DNA from: Chryseolinea soli
Lineage (GTDB): Bacteria > Bacteroidota > Bacteroidia > Cytophagales > Cyclobacteriaceae
NCBI RefSeq assembly: GCF_003589925.1
Contig: NZ_CP032382.1
Coordinates: forward strand, 5,394,001 to 5,458,000
Length of the DNA: 64,000 nucleotides
Direction: 5' to 3'
The translations under genes and the position numbers were made by a program. The notes below the pieces were generated by a model. That model had not been told where the DNA came from. It searched no databases and was given only the letters and a program-made list of their open reading frames with translations. Of this stretch, positions 50,779 to 60,046 are shown in pieces; position 1 is the first letter of the stretch, and every line of letters starts with the position of its first letter.

Positions 50779-53343
50779 TTGAAAATCATAAATCCCCCCA
50801 GCGTGCGAAGAGACGTTGCTAACGTATTCTCAGTTCAATTTATTCTCTTTACCGTACTGATGTGCGGGCTCCCCTGGCTATCACAGGCTCAGGAAACCAC
50901 CATCAGTGGCAAAGTGACCGATGCCAATTCAGGCGATCCCATACCTTTTGCCAATCTGATCTTCCCCGGAACATCGACGGGTGCTACCACCGATTTCGAC
51001 GGCAACTACGAGATCCGCACCACTCACCCGGGCGACACGCTCGTCGTTTCCTACATCGGCTACACGCCGCGAAAAAAAGCCGTCGTAAAAGGAAAGAAGC
51101 AGGTCATCAATTTTCAGATCGTGGAAAATGCGCAGAGCCTCCAGGAAGTGGTGGTGCTGTCGGGCGAAAACCCGGCGTTCGCCATCCTGCGCAATGTGGT
51201 GAAGAACAAAAACAAGAACGATAAACGCAAAATGGTGGCCTATGAATACGACACCTACACCAAGATCGAAATAGACGTCGACAACCTGACCGACAAATTC
51301 AGGAAGCGAAAGGTTATCCAGAAAATCACCCAGGTGCTCGACAGCATCGACCGCATTGCCGGCGAGGATGGCAAGCCCATTTTGCCGATCCTCATCACCG
51401 AAAGCGTATCCAAAGTCTACTACCGCGACAACCCTTCGTTGCGCTATGAAAACATTCTGCGTTCAAAAGTAAACGGCGTCGGCGTGGAAGATGGAACCAC
51501 CGTAACGCAGCTGATCGGCTCTTCATTCCAGGAGTACAATTTTTATCAAAACTGGGTCAACATCGTCACCAAAGATTTCGTGTCGCCCATTGCCGATGGG
51601 TGGCGGTTGTACTATGACTACGACTTGGTGGACAGTTTATATGTGGGCGACCAATTTTGTTATCGCCTCGATTTCACACCCCGCAGTCCGCAAGATCTCG
51701 CGTTCACCGGCTCGATCTGGATTACAAAAGAAGGCTATGCCTTAAAACAAATCGACGCCACCGTGGGGCGGCAGGCCAACCTTAACTTCGTCGAGAAAAT
51801 AAAAATTCAACAAGAACTCGAGCGGGTTGAAGGCGGCGCGTGGTTGCCGGTAAAGAACCGCGTGCTCATCGACGTGAGTGAAGTCACCAACTTCAGCGCG
51901 GGCATGCTGGCAAAGTTCTACACCAGCAACAAGAACTTCGTCGTCAACAAACCGCATGAAGTGAATTTCTACCAGTTGCCCATCACCATGGCCGAAGATG
52001 CGCGCATGAATGAACAGGAAGTATACTGGGATTCCATTCGCCACGAGCCGCTCACGCCCACGGAGAAGAACGTCTACAAAATGATCGACACGCTGCAAAC
52101 CATCCCCGTGGTGCGCACCTACACCGACCTGATCAAGATCGCCGTCAACGGCTATTACAAAGTAGGCAAAGTTGACCTTGGCCCCTACATCGCGCTCTTT
52201 GCGGTAAACAATATCGAAGGCGTTCGCATACAGCCGGGATTTCGCACCAACATCAACTTCAGCAACAAATGGGTGCTGGGTGGCCAATTGGGTTATGGCT
52301 TTCGCGATCAACGGATCAAGTACACGGCACAAGTCCAGAACATCCTGTCGCGGCAACACTGGACCACGCTCACCGTCCGGGCCCGCAGCGACCTGGGGCG
52401 TGTGGGCATCGACGGCGAAACCGCCGGCGACAACTTCTTGTTGCTGGCCTCCCAACGGTTTGGCTATTTCCGCCGCGGTTACTACACACAGGAAGGGCGG
52501 GTTGATTTTAGACGCGAGGTTTTCAAAGGCTTCACACAACGGGTGGGGTTCCGTTACTTCACCTTCCGGCCTACTTACGCCTTTGCGTATTACGACAACC
52601 CCGAAGATCTATCAGCGTCTACTGTAAGTCAGAATTTTGAATCGGCCGAAATGATCCTCGAAGCGCGCTACGCCCGCGATGAACTCTTTCTCCAATCCGA
52701 CAACGACCGCATCAGCCTCGGCACCACGCGTTGGCCCATCATCACAGTGCGCTACACACGGGGGTTCAAAGGCATCCTCAACAGTGATTTTGACTACGAC
52801 AAACTGCGGCTCAGCCTCTTCAAACGCATCCGCTTTGGCCCACTGGGCACGGCCTATGTCGACCTTATGGGAGAATACGTGTTCACCGACATACCGTACC
52901 CGCTACTGGGCCTGCACCTGGGGAACCAGACGCCGCTCTACAACAGCGTGACCTACAACCTCATGAACTATGGCGAGTTTGTGAGCGACCGTTATGCCGC
53001 GTTGCAATACCGTCACTACTTCGAGGGCTTGTTCCTGAATCGAATCCCTTTGCTCCGGAAACTAAAATGGCGTTTGCTCGGCACCGCCAACGTCATCTAT
53101 GGCGGTCTGAGCCCGGGCAACCAAGCGTTGATCGCACCCTATACGCCGTCGGGCGAACCTACTTTGCCCGTGGGCTATTTCAACAAGGGACCCTATGTGG
53201 AACTGGGGTATGGCGTGGAAAACATCTTCCGGTTTTTGCGCATCGATTTCATTCACCGGCTCAACTACCTCGATCACCAGCAGCAGCCCAATGTTCCCGT
53301 GCGTAAGTTCGGGGTGTTCTTCAGCTTTCAATTCCAACTGTGA
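50779..53343 (+). CDS. DUF5686 outer-membrane protein with carboxypeptidase-like regulatory domain
   Basis: 854 aa with TTG start at 50779; the first in-frame ATG (50860) would cut into the signal peptide 'QFILFTVLMCGLPWLSQAQE'. Residues about 38-120 are a CarboxypepD_reg-like beta domain ('TISGKVTDANSGDPIPFANL', 'GDTLVVSYIGYTPRKKAVVK'). The rest is the DUF5686 region, with a middle periplasmic part and a C-terminal outer-membrane barrel of about 400 residues ending 'VPVRKFGVFFSFQFQL', the last residues being the aromatic barrel signal. Such proteins resemble TonB-receptor relatives without a plug; function unknown. Confidence 0.85.
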   Translation: MKIINPPSVRRDVANVFSVQFILFTVLMCGLPWLSQAQETTISGKVTDANSGDPIPFANLIFPGTSTGATTDFDGNYEIRTTHPGDTLVVSYIGYTPRKKAVVKGKKQVINFQIVENAQSLQEVVVLSGENPAFAILRNVVKNKNKNDKRKMVAYEYDTYTKIEIDVDNLTDKFRKRKVIQKITQVLDSIDRIAGEDGKPILPILITESVSKVYYRDNPSLRYENILRSKVNGVGVEDGTTVTQLIGSSFQEYNFYQNWVNIVTKDFVSPIADGWRLYYDYDLVDSLYVGDQFCYRLDFTPRSPQDLAFTGSIWITKEGYALKQIDATVGRQANLNFVEKIKIQQELERVEGGAWLPVKNRVLIDVSEVTNFSAGMLAKFYTSNKNFVVNKPHEVNFYQLPITMAEDARMNEQEVYWDSIRHEPLTPTEKNVYKMIDTLQTIPVVRTYTDLIKIAVNGYYKVGKVDLGPYIALFAVNNIEGVRIQPGFRTNINFSNKWVLGGQLGYGFRDQRIKYTAQVQNILSRQHWTTLTVRARSDLGRVGIDGETAGDNFLLLASQRFGYFRRGYYTQEGRVDFRREVFKGFTQRVGFRYFTFRPTYAFAYYDNPEDLSASTVSQNFESAEMILEARYARDELFLQSDNDRISLGTTRWPIITVRYTRGFKGILNSDFDYDKLRLSLFKRIRFGPLGTAYVDLMGEYVFTDIPYPLLGLHLGNQTPLYNSVTYNLMNYGEFVSDRYAALQYRHYFEGLFLNRIPLLRKLKWRLLGTANVIYGGLSPGNQALIAPYTPSGEPTLPVGYFNKGPYVELGYGVENIFRFLRIDFIHRLNYLDHQQQPNVPVRKFGVFFSFQFQL

Positions 53344-53436
53344 TCGATTTTCATAACCTGGAAAAAGTCCAGTCCGTTACACCGAAATAAAATCCTGCTT
53401 TCCTCAAAAATCTGCGTAATCCAGGGTTTAATGTTG

Positions 53437-53444
53437 CATATTTG
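53437..53444 (+). promoter_or_regulatory. likely thrS -7 element
   Basis: CATATTTG followed by CACCCTGAATTAA, the same arrangement as before infC and the Skp-like gene. The -33 position is poor (CTGCG), so this rests on the -7 box and downstream sequence. Confidence 0.4.
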
Positions 53445-53479
53445 CACCCTGAATTAATTTTGTAGTTTAGTTCACGTCC

Positions 53480-55414
53480 ATGAATGTAAAAATATCACTT
53501 CCCGACGGAAGCGTCCGCGAATATCCCCAGGGCGTTAAGGGTTCCGAAATTGCGTCCAGCATCAGTGAAGGACTGGCGCGTGTCTCATTAGCCATCGAAG
53601 TAAACGGAGAGGTATGGGATCTGTCCCGCCCGATCACCACGGATGCCTCCATCAAAATACTGACCTGGAACGACAAACCCGGCAAGACCACTTTCTGGCA
53701 CTCGTCGGCCCACTTGCTGGCCGAGGCTCTGGAAGCATTGTATCCGGGGGTGAAGTTCGGCACTGGCCCGGCCATCGAGAACGGCTTTTATTATGACGTC
53801 GACCTCAATGGCAAGCCTTTCGGCGACGATGATCTGGCCGCTGTGGAGGCCAAAATGAAAGAGCTCGCCAAACGCGACAGCCAATACGTCCGCAAGGAAG
53901 TGACCAAGGCCGACGCGCTTAAATACTTTACCGAGAAAGGCGATCCCTACAAAATCGAGATCATCAACGGTCTGGAAGATGGCAAGATCACCTTCTATCA
54001 GCAAGGCGATTTCACCGATCTCTGCATCGGTCCGCATATTCCCAACACCGGCTTCATCAAAGCCGTGAAGCTGCTGAACGTGGCAGGAGCCTACTGGCGC
54101 AACAACGAAAACAACAAGATGCTTACCCGCATCTATGGCATTACATTCCCCAAGGCTAAAGAGCTCGAGGAATACCTGCACCTGATCGAGGAAGCCAAGA
54201 AACGCGACCACCGGAAGCTGGGCAAGGAATTGGAACTGTTTGCCTTCTCCGAAAGAGTGGGTATGGGCCTGCCGTTGTGGTTGCCCAAAGGCACGATCCT
54301 GCGCGAGCGCCTGGAGCAATTCATGCGCAAAGCCCAGATCAAAGCCGGCTACGACCCCGTGGTGACGCCGCATATCGGGAGCAAGGCCCTGTATGTCACT
54401 TCCGGTCACTATGAGAAATACGGCAAAGACTCCTTCCAACCCATCCACACCCCGGATGAAGGCGAGGAGTTCCTGCTGAAACCCATGAACTGTCCGCACC
54501 ACTGCGAGATCTATAGAACCAAGCCGCGCTCATACCGCGACCTGCCGGTCCGCCTGGCCGAGTTCGGCACGGTGTATCGCTACGAACAAAGCGGCGAGCT
54601 CCACGGCCTCACCCGCGTGCGAGGCTTCACCCAGGACGACGCGCACATTTTCTGCCGTCCCGACCAGGTGAAGGAAGAATTTGTCAAGGTAATCGACCTG
54701 GTGTTGCATGTGTTCAAATCCCTTGGATTCGAGAACTATACCGCCCAGGTGTCGTTGCGCGACCCCGAGAATAAGGCAAAATACATCGGCGAAGACAGCG
54801 CCTGGGAGCGTGCTGAACGCGAAATCCAGGAGGCAGCAGATGAAAGAGGCCTGAGCACCGTCGCCGTAAAGGGCGAAGCGGCTTTCTATGGCCCCAAGCT
54901 GGACTTTATGGTGAAAGATGCCCTGGGCCGTCAATGGCAGCTGGGAACCATCCAGGTGGACTATCAGTTACCCCAACGCTTCGAGTTGGAGTATGTGGGC
55001 TCGGATAACCAGAAACACACCCCGGTGATGATCCACCGCGCCCCTTTTGGGTCGCTGGAGCGGTTTGTCGCCGTGTTGATCGAGCACTGCGCCGGTAATT
55101 TCCCGCTGTGGCTGGCGCCCGACCAGATCGCCGTATTGCCCATTTCCGAGCGTTTCAACGACTATGCCAAGTTGGTCTACGAGAAGCTTAAAGAGCAGGA
55201 TATCAGGGGCTTACTGGACGACCGCGACGAAAAGATCGGCCGCAAGATCCGCGATGCGGAAACCAAGAAGATCCCGTTCATGCTCATTGTGGGCGAGAAA
55301 GAGGCCGCCGATCAGACGGTAGCAGTGCGCAAGCACGGACAAGGCGACCAAGGTAGCGTTCCACTGGAAGAATTCGTAAATCGCTTCAGAATTGAGTGTT
55401 CTGCCCCGATTTGA
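53480..55414 (+). CDS. thrS: threonyl-tRNA synthetase
   Basis: 644 aa, normal length. TGS domain at 1-60 ('[20 protein letters not shown]'), second additional domain with the editing motif '[20 protein letters not shown]' and '[15 protein letters not shown]', class II core with zinc Cys/His in '[14 protein letters not shown]', motif 2 '[20 protein letters not shown]' and motif 3 '[13 protein letters not shown]', and a C-terminal anticodon-binding domain. Charges tRNA-Thr and edits misacylated serine. It precedes infC-rpmI-rplT, as in many bacteria, but infC has its own promoter in the gap. Confidence 0.97.
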   Translation: MNVKISLPDGSVREYPQGVKGSEIASSISEGLARVSLAIEVNGEVWDLSRPITTDASIKILTWNDKPGKTTFWHSSAHLLAEALEALYPGVKFGTGPAIENGFYYDVDLNGKPFGDDDLAAVEAKMKELAKRDSQYVRKEVTKADALKYFTEKGDPYKIEIINGLEDGKITFYQQGDFTDLCIGPHIPNTGFIKAVKLLNVAGAYWRNNENNKMLTRIYGITFPKAKELEEYLHLIEEAKKRDHRKLGKELELFAFSERVGMGLPLWLPKGTILRERLEQFMRKAQIKAGYDPVVTPHIGSKALYVTSGHYEKYGKDSFQPIHTPDEGEEFLLKPMNCPHHCEIYRTKPRSYRDLPVRLAEFGTVYRYEQSGELHGLTRVRGFTQDDAHIFCRPDQVKEEFVKVIDLVLHVFKSLGFENYTAQVSLRDPENKAKYIGEDSAWERAEREIQEAADERGLSTVAVKGEAAFYGPKLDFMVKDALGRQWQLGTIQVDYQLPQRFELEYVGSDNQKHTPVMIHRAPFGSLERFVAVLIEHCAGNFPLWLAPDQIAVLPISERFNDYAKLVYEKLKEQDIRGLLDDRDEKIGRKIRDAETKKIPFMLIVGEKEAADQTVAVRKHGQGDQGSVPLEEFVNRFRIECSAPI

Positions 55415-55416
55415 TT

Positions 55417-55447
55417 TTGTGAAAAGCAAAAATTATAACGATATTTG
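55417..55447 (+). promoter_or_regulatory. infC-rpmI-rplT promoter
   Basis: TTG (55417-55419), 20 nt, GATATTTG (55440-55447), followed by CACCCTG. Predicted transcript start near 55454, downstream of the thrS stop. Confidence 0.55.
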
Positions 55448-55469
55448 CACCCTGTTTTTTGAAACTTAA

Positions 55470-56060
55470 ATTTTTAATAGTATCGCAATCTTTAATAACA
55501 ACAGACCCGGTTTTAACAAACCGTTCAGAAGAGGGCCCCAGCGACCGGAAGAGCCTTATCGGATCAACGAAAGGATAACCGCACAACGCGTGAGGGTGGT
55601 AGGAGAGGATATCAAAGTAGACGTTTATCCAATCCAGCAGGCCATTAAATTGGCACAGGACCAGGGGTTGGACCTTGTGGAGATCTCTCCCAATGCCGAT
55701 CCCCCGGTGTGTAAGATCGTAGACTATTCGAAGTTTAAGTACGAACAGAAAAAGAAACAGAAGGAGATCAAGGCGAAAGCCCTGAAGGTGGTGTTGAAGG
55801 AAATCCGCTTTGGCCCGAACACGGACGAGCACGATTTCAACTTCAAGCTCAAGCACGCCGAAAACTTCCTCAAGGAAGGCGCCAAGGTGAAAGCCACGGT
55901 ATTCTTCCCCGGCCGTTCGATCGTGTACAAGGAAAGGGGCGAGATCCTCTTGCTGAAGTTCGCGCAAGGACTGGAAGAGTTTGGCAAGGTAGAGCAACTG
56001 CCCAAGCTGGAAGGCAAGCGGATGGGGATGATCATCATGCCCAAAGCCGGTAAAAAGTAG
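55470..56060 (+). CDS. infC: translation initiation factor IF-3 with non-AUG start
   Basis: Up to 196 aa. IF-3 keeps the subunits apart and checks the start codon. The conserved N-terminal segment '[20 protein letters not shown]' is in frame but lies upstream of the first GTG (55590), so the gene must start earlier. Between the in-frame TAA (55467) and that GTG there is no ATG, GTG or TTG; only ATT (55470), ATC (55482) and ATC (55488) are possible. The start given is the outermost. Non-AUG starts of infC underlie IF-3 autoregulation in E. coli (AUU). The rest is standard: '[20 protein letters not shown]', '[20 protein letters not shown]', '[15 protein letters not shown]'. Confidence 0.9.
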   Translation: MFNSIAIFNNNRPGFNKPFRRGPQRPEEPYRINERITAQRVRVVGEDIKVDVYPIQQAIKLAQDQGLDLVEISPNADPPVCKIVDYSKFKYEQKKKQKEIKAKALKVVLKEIRFGPNTDEHDFNFKLKHAENFLKEGAKVKATVFFPGRSIVYKERGEILLLKFAQGLEEFGKVEQLPKLEGKRMGMIIMPKAGKK

Positions 56061-56082
56061 TGTTTTCTAATTTTTATATATA

Positions 56083-56277
56083 ATGCCTAAGTTAAAAACA
56101 AAATCAGGCGCCAAGAAACGGTTTAAAGTTACTGGCACTGGTAAAATTAAGCGTAAGCACGCTTTCAAAAATCATATCCTGACCAAGAAGGAGACCAAGC
56201 AGAAGCGCAGACTTTCTGCCAAAGGCCTGGTTGCCAAGTCAGATATGAACAATGTGAAAGCCATGCTCGTGCTTTAG
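56083..56277 (+). CDS. rpmI: ribosomal protein L35
   Basis: 64 aa. The strongly basic L35 sequence starts '[20 protein letters not shown]' and contains '[20 protein letters not shown]'. Full length. Second gene of infC-rpmI-rplT, 22 nt after infC; component of the 50S subunit. Confidence 0.97.
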   Translation: MPKLKTKSGAKKRFKVTGTGKIKRKHAFKNHILTKKETKQKRRLSAKGLVAKSDMNNVKAMLVL

Positions 56278-56359
56278 TGGTTAAATGTTAAACCCGATTG
56301 CTGGCGCCTAAGAGTCCTGAACAAATGAAGGAACGCCATCCGTCAAAAAATGCAATGAA

Positions 56360-56704
56360 ATGCCAAGATCAGTCAACAATGTAGCTTCACGAGCAAAACG
56401 CAAACGCATCCTGAAGCTGGCCAAAGGTTTCTTCGGCCGAAAGAAAAATGTATGGACAGTTGCCAAAAACGCTGTCGAAAAAGGTTTAGTCTACGCGTAT
56501 CGCGATAGAAAACAAAAGAAGAGAGAGTTCCGCGGTATCTGGATCGCCCGTATCAACGCCGGCGCCCGTGTTCACGGATTGTCTTACTCTGCACTTATGG
56601 GTAAACTCAACAAGGCAGGCATCGGTCTCAACCGCAAGGTGATTGCCGACCTGGCTATGAACCATCCAGCTGCTTTTGAAGCACTGGTAAATAAGGTAAA
56701 GTAA
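56360..56704 (+). CDS. rplT: ribosomal protein L20
   Basis: 114 aa, full length. '[20 protein letters not shown]' (N-terminal extension), '[20 protein letters not shown]' and '[20 protein letters not shown]' are diagnostic. 50S assembly protein; in other bacteria L20 represses its own operon, and the 82-nt gap before this gene could hold such a site, although none is evident. Followed by a strong terminator. Confidence 0.97.
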   Translation: MPRSVNNVASRAKRKRILKLAKGFFGRKKNVWTVAKNAVEKGLVYAYRDRKQKKREFRGIWIARINAGARVHGLSYSALMGKLNKAGIGLNRKVIADLAMNHPAAFEALVNKVK

Positions 56705-56727
56705 TTTAAAAACCTTACGGATAGGTA

Positions 56728-56758
56728 GTAAAGGGGCTTCGGGCCCCTTTTCTTTTTA
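56728..56758 (+). terminator. terminator of the infC-rpmI-rplT operon
   Basis: AAAGGGGC-TTCGG-GCCCCTTT (56730-56750) followed by TCTTTTT; stable stem with a UUCG-type loop. Confidence 0.88.
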
Positions 56759-56884
56759 ACTATTTTCGCCTAAATTCGGCCTTAGCATAGTTCAGCTTAG
56801 AGACAGGAGCTATTTTTTTAAACTTAAACCTGAAGTGCGCAGTATAACTTTTCCATCTCGGTTATCTATTCTGGCTTCTCCGGT

Positions 56885-59800
56885 GTGCCCATGCTGAACG
56901 AGCCATTACATAGCGACTCTGGATATTCAAAGGACGTCACCATTAACGTCCAGGCAGGAGGCGAAAACCCGTTTCCCGGCCTTCGCGCATTTTCCATCGA
57001 TGATTCTCACCTCTTCTTCGGCCGCGACGGCCAGATAGACGATATCCTGCTCAAGATTGCCCGCAACCGCTTTGTCACCGTCATGGGTTACTCCGGTAGC
57101 GGTAAGTCTTCGCTCATGGCCTGCGGGCTTGTGCCCGTGCTCTATGGCGGTTTTGTGACCGAGTCAGGGTCGTTCTGGAACGTGATCACCACCCGCCCGG
57201 GCCCGTCGCCGATCAACAGCCTCACCGACTCCATCGTGGAATTTTTGGTGAAGAGCAAGCGGCTGGACGCCAATGACGCACAGATCCAAAAAGCGATCTT
57301 CAACTCCATTCTGCGCAGCGGCGCCGACGGCCTCATTGAAATCGCCCGCCACGTGCAGCGGTCGGGTGAAGAAAATGTATTCTTCCTGGTCGACCAATTC
57401 GAAGAGATCTTTCGCTACCGCGAAATGAACAACAGCGAGGAGGGCTTGAACGAGGCCCAACTGTATGTGAACCTCATCCTGACCGCCATCCAGCAAAATG
57501 AAGTGCCGCTGTACATCGCGCTCTCCATGCGCTCGGATTTCATCGGCGAATGCTCCGTGTTCTCGGGATTGACCCAACAGATCAACAGCAGCAACTACCT
57601 GGTGCCCCAACTGACGCGCGAACAAAAGCGCTCCATCATCGAGGGGCCCGTCACGGTGGCCGGTGGTGCCATCTCCAACCGCCTGGTGAAGCGCCTGCTC
57701 AACGATGTGGGGAACAACCAGGACCAACTCCCCATCCTGCAGCACGCCCTCATGCGCACGTGGGACTATTGGATCTCCAACCACGAACCCGGCGAGCCCA
57801 TCGACATCCGGCATTACAACGCCGTGGGTAAAGTGAGCCAGGCTCTGGCCCAACACGCCAACGAAGCTTACGACGAACTTTCCACGAGAGACAAGCAGAT
57901 CGCTGAAGTCCTCTTTAAAAATATCACCGAAAAGAACCAGAACAACCTCGGCAAGCGCAGAGCCTGCCGGCTTGGGCTGGTCGCTGAATTGGCCGAAGCC
58001 AGCGAGGAGGAAGTGATCAACATCGTCGATCATTTCCGCCGGGCAGGACGCTCTTTCCTCATGCCTGCAGCCAACATCCCGCTGAACACCGACTCCATGA
58101 TCGAGCTTTCGCACGAAAGCCTCATGCGCATCTGGAACCGCCTGGCCGGTTGGGTGGACGACGAATTTGAATCCGCGTCGATGTATAAGCGTTTGTCGGA
58201 AGCGGCCGCGATGTACCAGATCGGTAAGACCGGTTTGTGGCGTCCGCCCGATTTGCAACTGGCGCTCAACTGGCAAAAGAAACAAAACCCCACACGCGAA
58301 TGGGGCCAACGCTACGACGAAGCCTTCGAACGGGCCATCGTGTTCCTCGACACCAGCCGCATCACGTACGAGGCCGAATTGAAGAACCAGGAAATGATGC
58401 AACGCCGCGTGTTGAGAAGAACACGCGCTACGGCTATTATCCTGGGGATCGCTTTTATTGTGGCCATCATCTTCTTTGTGTTTGCGTATCTCCAGAAACT
58501 GCAGGCCGATGCCGATAAGCTTCGCGCCGACAAGAACCGGGAGGAGGCCGTCACGCAGTCGAAGATCGCCCAGGAAAACCAACGCAAGGCGGAAGAGCAG
58601 GCAGAGATCGTACAGAAACAAAAAGAAGAGCTCCAAAAAGCTTTTGATCAGATCACCGAAACCACCGAGCAGTTGCAGGTTGCCTTGAACACCGCGCGCG
58701 AGGCCCGCAACGAAGCCTTGAGCAACCTGGTGGAGGCTAACATTCAACGCGACTCTGCGCGCGTGGAACGAAACCGCGCCCAAACGGAATTTGTCCGTGC
58801 AGAAGAAAACTACAAAGAAGCCAACCGCTTGTTCATGCTCACCAAAGCCCAGGAATTGGCGTCTAAAGCAGCCGTTGAAGACGACGACAATGATCTGAGC
58901 GGCTTGATGGCCATGCAAGGATTTTTATTCCACCGTCGCTATGAAGGCAAAAAGTATGAGCCTTACATCTACACCGGCTTGTACAGTGCCCTCACCAAGA
59001 TCAATGGGTTGACGTATAACGCCATGAAGATCCAGGGGCCGCCGCGCGTGCACATGAAGTCGCTCGTGATGACGGGTAAGAGCAACGAGTTCTATGCCGC
59101 CGGGGCAGACGGCCGGATCTACAAAGGTGATTTCGACAAACTCACAAACGCCGCCACGGCCTACGCCAATCCTTACCCTTCGAAAGTAATTGCCCTGAGC
59201 AAAGACGAAACCTACCTGGTGAACGGCAGCGACTCGGCTTTTGTGCAGATCTACAATTTGAAAAACGGCAACAGCCGGCCGATGGTGGTAAAAGGCCTGA
59301 GCGGTGCGAGCAACAGTATTGAATTCCTCCCCGACAATTCTGCCTTCATCGTCTCCAGTGCCGGCAACACCTTGTCGCAGGTCGACCCTAAAACGGGCAG
59401 TGTACAGGTATTGGCAAGGTTGCCTTACGAACTAAAGTCCATCAACATCAGCGGCGACGGCAAGCAATTGGCGGGCGTGTCGTGGTCCGGGCAGGTCATC
59501 CTGTTCAACCTCGCCGACAAAACCACCACACTCATTGCCGACGACAATCCAAACCGCGTGCTCACCGTGAAGTTCAGCCCCAGCGGCCGCTACCTGGCCT
59601 ATGGTGTTGATGATGTGGTGAACAAGCGCGGCCTGGTAAAGATATACGACTTCAAGACCAAAGAGACCCGGCAATTCACCGGTCACCGCGCCGGTGTGAA
59701 CGATGTGGCCTTCAGTCCGGATGAAAAACTGCTGGCGAGCGCCGGGTTGGATAAACGCCTGCAGCTCTATGTGCTGGACTACCCCGAAGACCTGCCGGTA

Positions 59801-60046
59801 GTGATGGGAAACAACAATGGATTTATCTGGGATATTGAATTTGCAAAAGGATCGGATTATCTTATCGCTGCATGTAGTGAGTCCGAGATCCGCGTGTGGC
59901 CAACAGACCCCTCGTTGCTGGCCGAGCAGATCTGTCCCAAGTTGACGCGCAACATGACACAAGACGAGTGGAAGAAGTATGTAGGTAATGTGGATGAGAT
60001 CCCCTATGAAAATACCTGCGTGCGATTATTAATCAAGGAGTATTGA
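56885..60046 (+). CDS. membrane-anchored nSTAND1-type ATPase with coiled coil and WD40-like propeller
   Basis: 1053 aa. Residues about 22-420 form an nSTAND1 NTPase: entry motif 'NPFPGLRAFSIDDSHLFFGR', Walker A 'GYSGSGKSS' (about 68-76), Walker B 'NVFFLVDQFEEIF' (about 165-177), sensor region 'YIALSMRSDFIGE', then a winged-helix part ('DQLPILQHALMRTW', 'IELSHESLMRIWNRLAGWVD'). One membrane helix is at about 516-538 ('TAIILGIAFIVAIIFFVFAY'). A coiled coil covers about 540-665, and a beta-propeller of WD40 type about 700-1035 ('TGHRAGVNDVAFSPDEKLLA'). ATPase would be cytosolic and propeller periplasmic or the reverse; orientation is open. Its stop overlaps the next gene's start. Confidence 0.88.
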   Translation: MPMLNEPLHSDSGYSKDVTINVQAGGENPFPGLRAFSIDDSHLFFGRDGQIDDILLKIARNRFVTVMGYSGSGKSSLMACGLVPVLYGGFVTESGSFWNVITTRPGPSPINSLTDSIVEFLVKSKRLDANDAQIQKAIFNSILRSGADGLIEIARHVQRSGEENVFFLVDQFEEIFRYREMNNSEEGLNEAQLYVNLILTAIQQNEVPLYIALSMRSDFIGECSVFSGLTQQINSSNYLVPQLTREQKRSIIEGPVTVAGGAISNRLVKRLLNDVGNNQDQLPILQHALMRTWDYWISNHEPGEPIDIRHYNAVGKVSQALAQHANEAYDELSTRDKQIAEVLFKNITEKNQNNLGKRRACRLGLVAELAEASEEEVINIVDHFRRAGRSFLMPAANIPLNTDSMIELSHESLMRIWNRLAGWVDDEFESASMYKRLSEAAAMYQIGKTGLWRPPDLQLALNWQKKQNPTREWGQRYDEAFERAIVFLDTSRITYEAELKNQEMMQRRVLRRTRATAIILGIAFIVAIIFFVFAYLQKLQADADKLRADKNREEAVTQSKIAQENQRKAEEQAEIVQKQKEELQKAFDQITETTEQLQVALNTAREARNEALSNLVEANIQRDSARVERNRAQTEFVRAEENYKEANRLFMLTKAQELASKAAVEDDDNDLSGLMAMQGFLFHRRYEGKKYEPYIYTGLYSALTKINGLTYNAMKIQGPPRVHMKSLVMTGKSNEFYAAGADGRIYKGDFDKLTNAATAYANPYPSKVIALSKDETYLVNGSDSAFVQIYNLKNGNSRPMVVKGLSGASNSIEFLPDNSAFIVSSAGNTLSQVDPKTGSVQVLARLPYELKSINISGDGKQLAGVSWSGQVILFNLADKTTTLIADDNPNRVLTVKFSPSGRYLAYGVDDVVNKRGLVKIYDFKTKETRQFTGHRAGVNDVAFSPDEKLLASAGLDKRLQLYVLDYPEDLPVVMGNNNGFIWDIEFAKGSDYLIAACSESEIRVWPTDPSLLAEQICPKLTRNMTQDEWKKYVGNVDEIPYENTCVRLLIKEY

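Noticed and set aside
57164..58918. 584-aa minus-strand frame opposite the nSTAND1 ATPase
   Set aside because: Antisense shadow; the plus-strand ATPase has intact Walker motifs and operon context.
56885..60046. Reading the nSTAND1/WD40 protein as a classical anti-phage defence gene
   Set aside because: No effector domain or neighbouring defence gene is visible, and the partners are envelope proteins; kept only as an open possibility.
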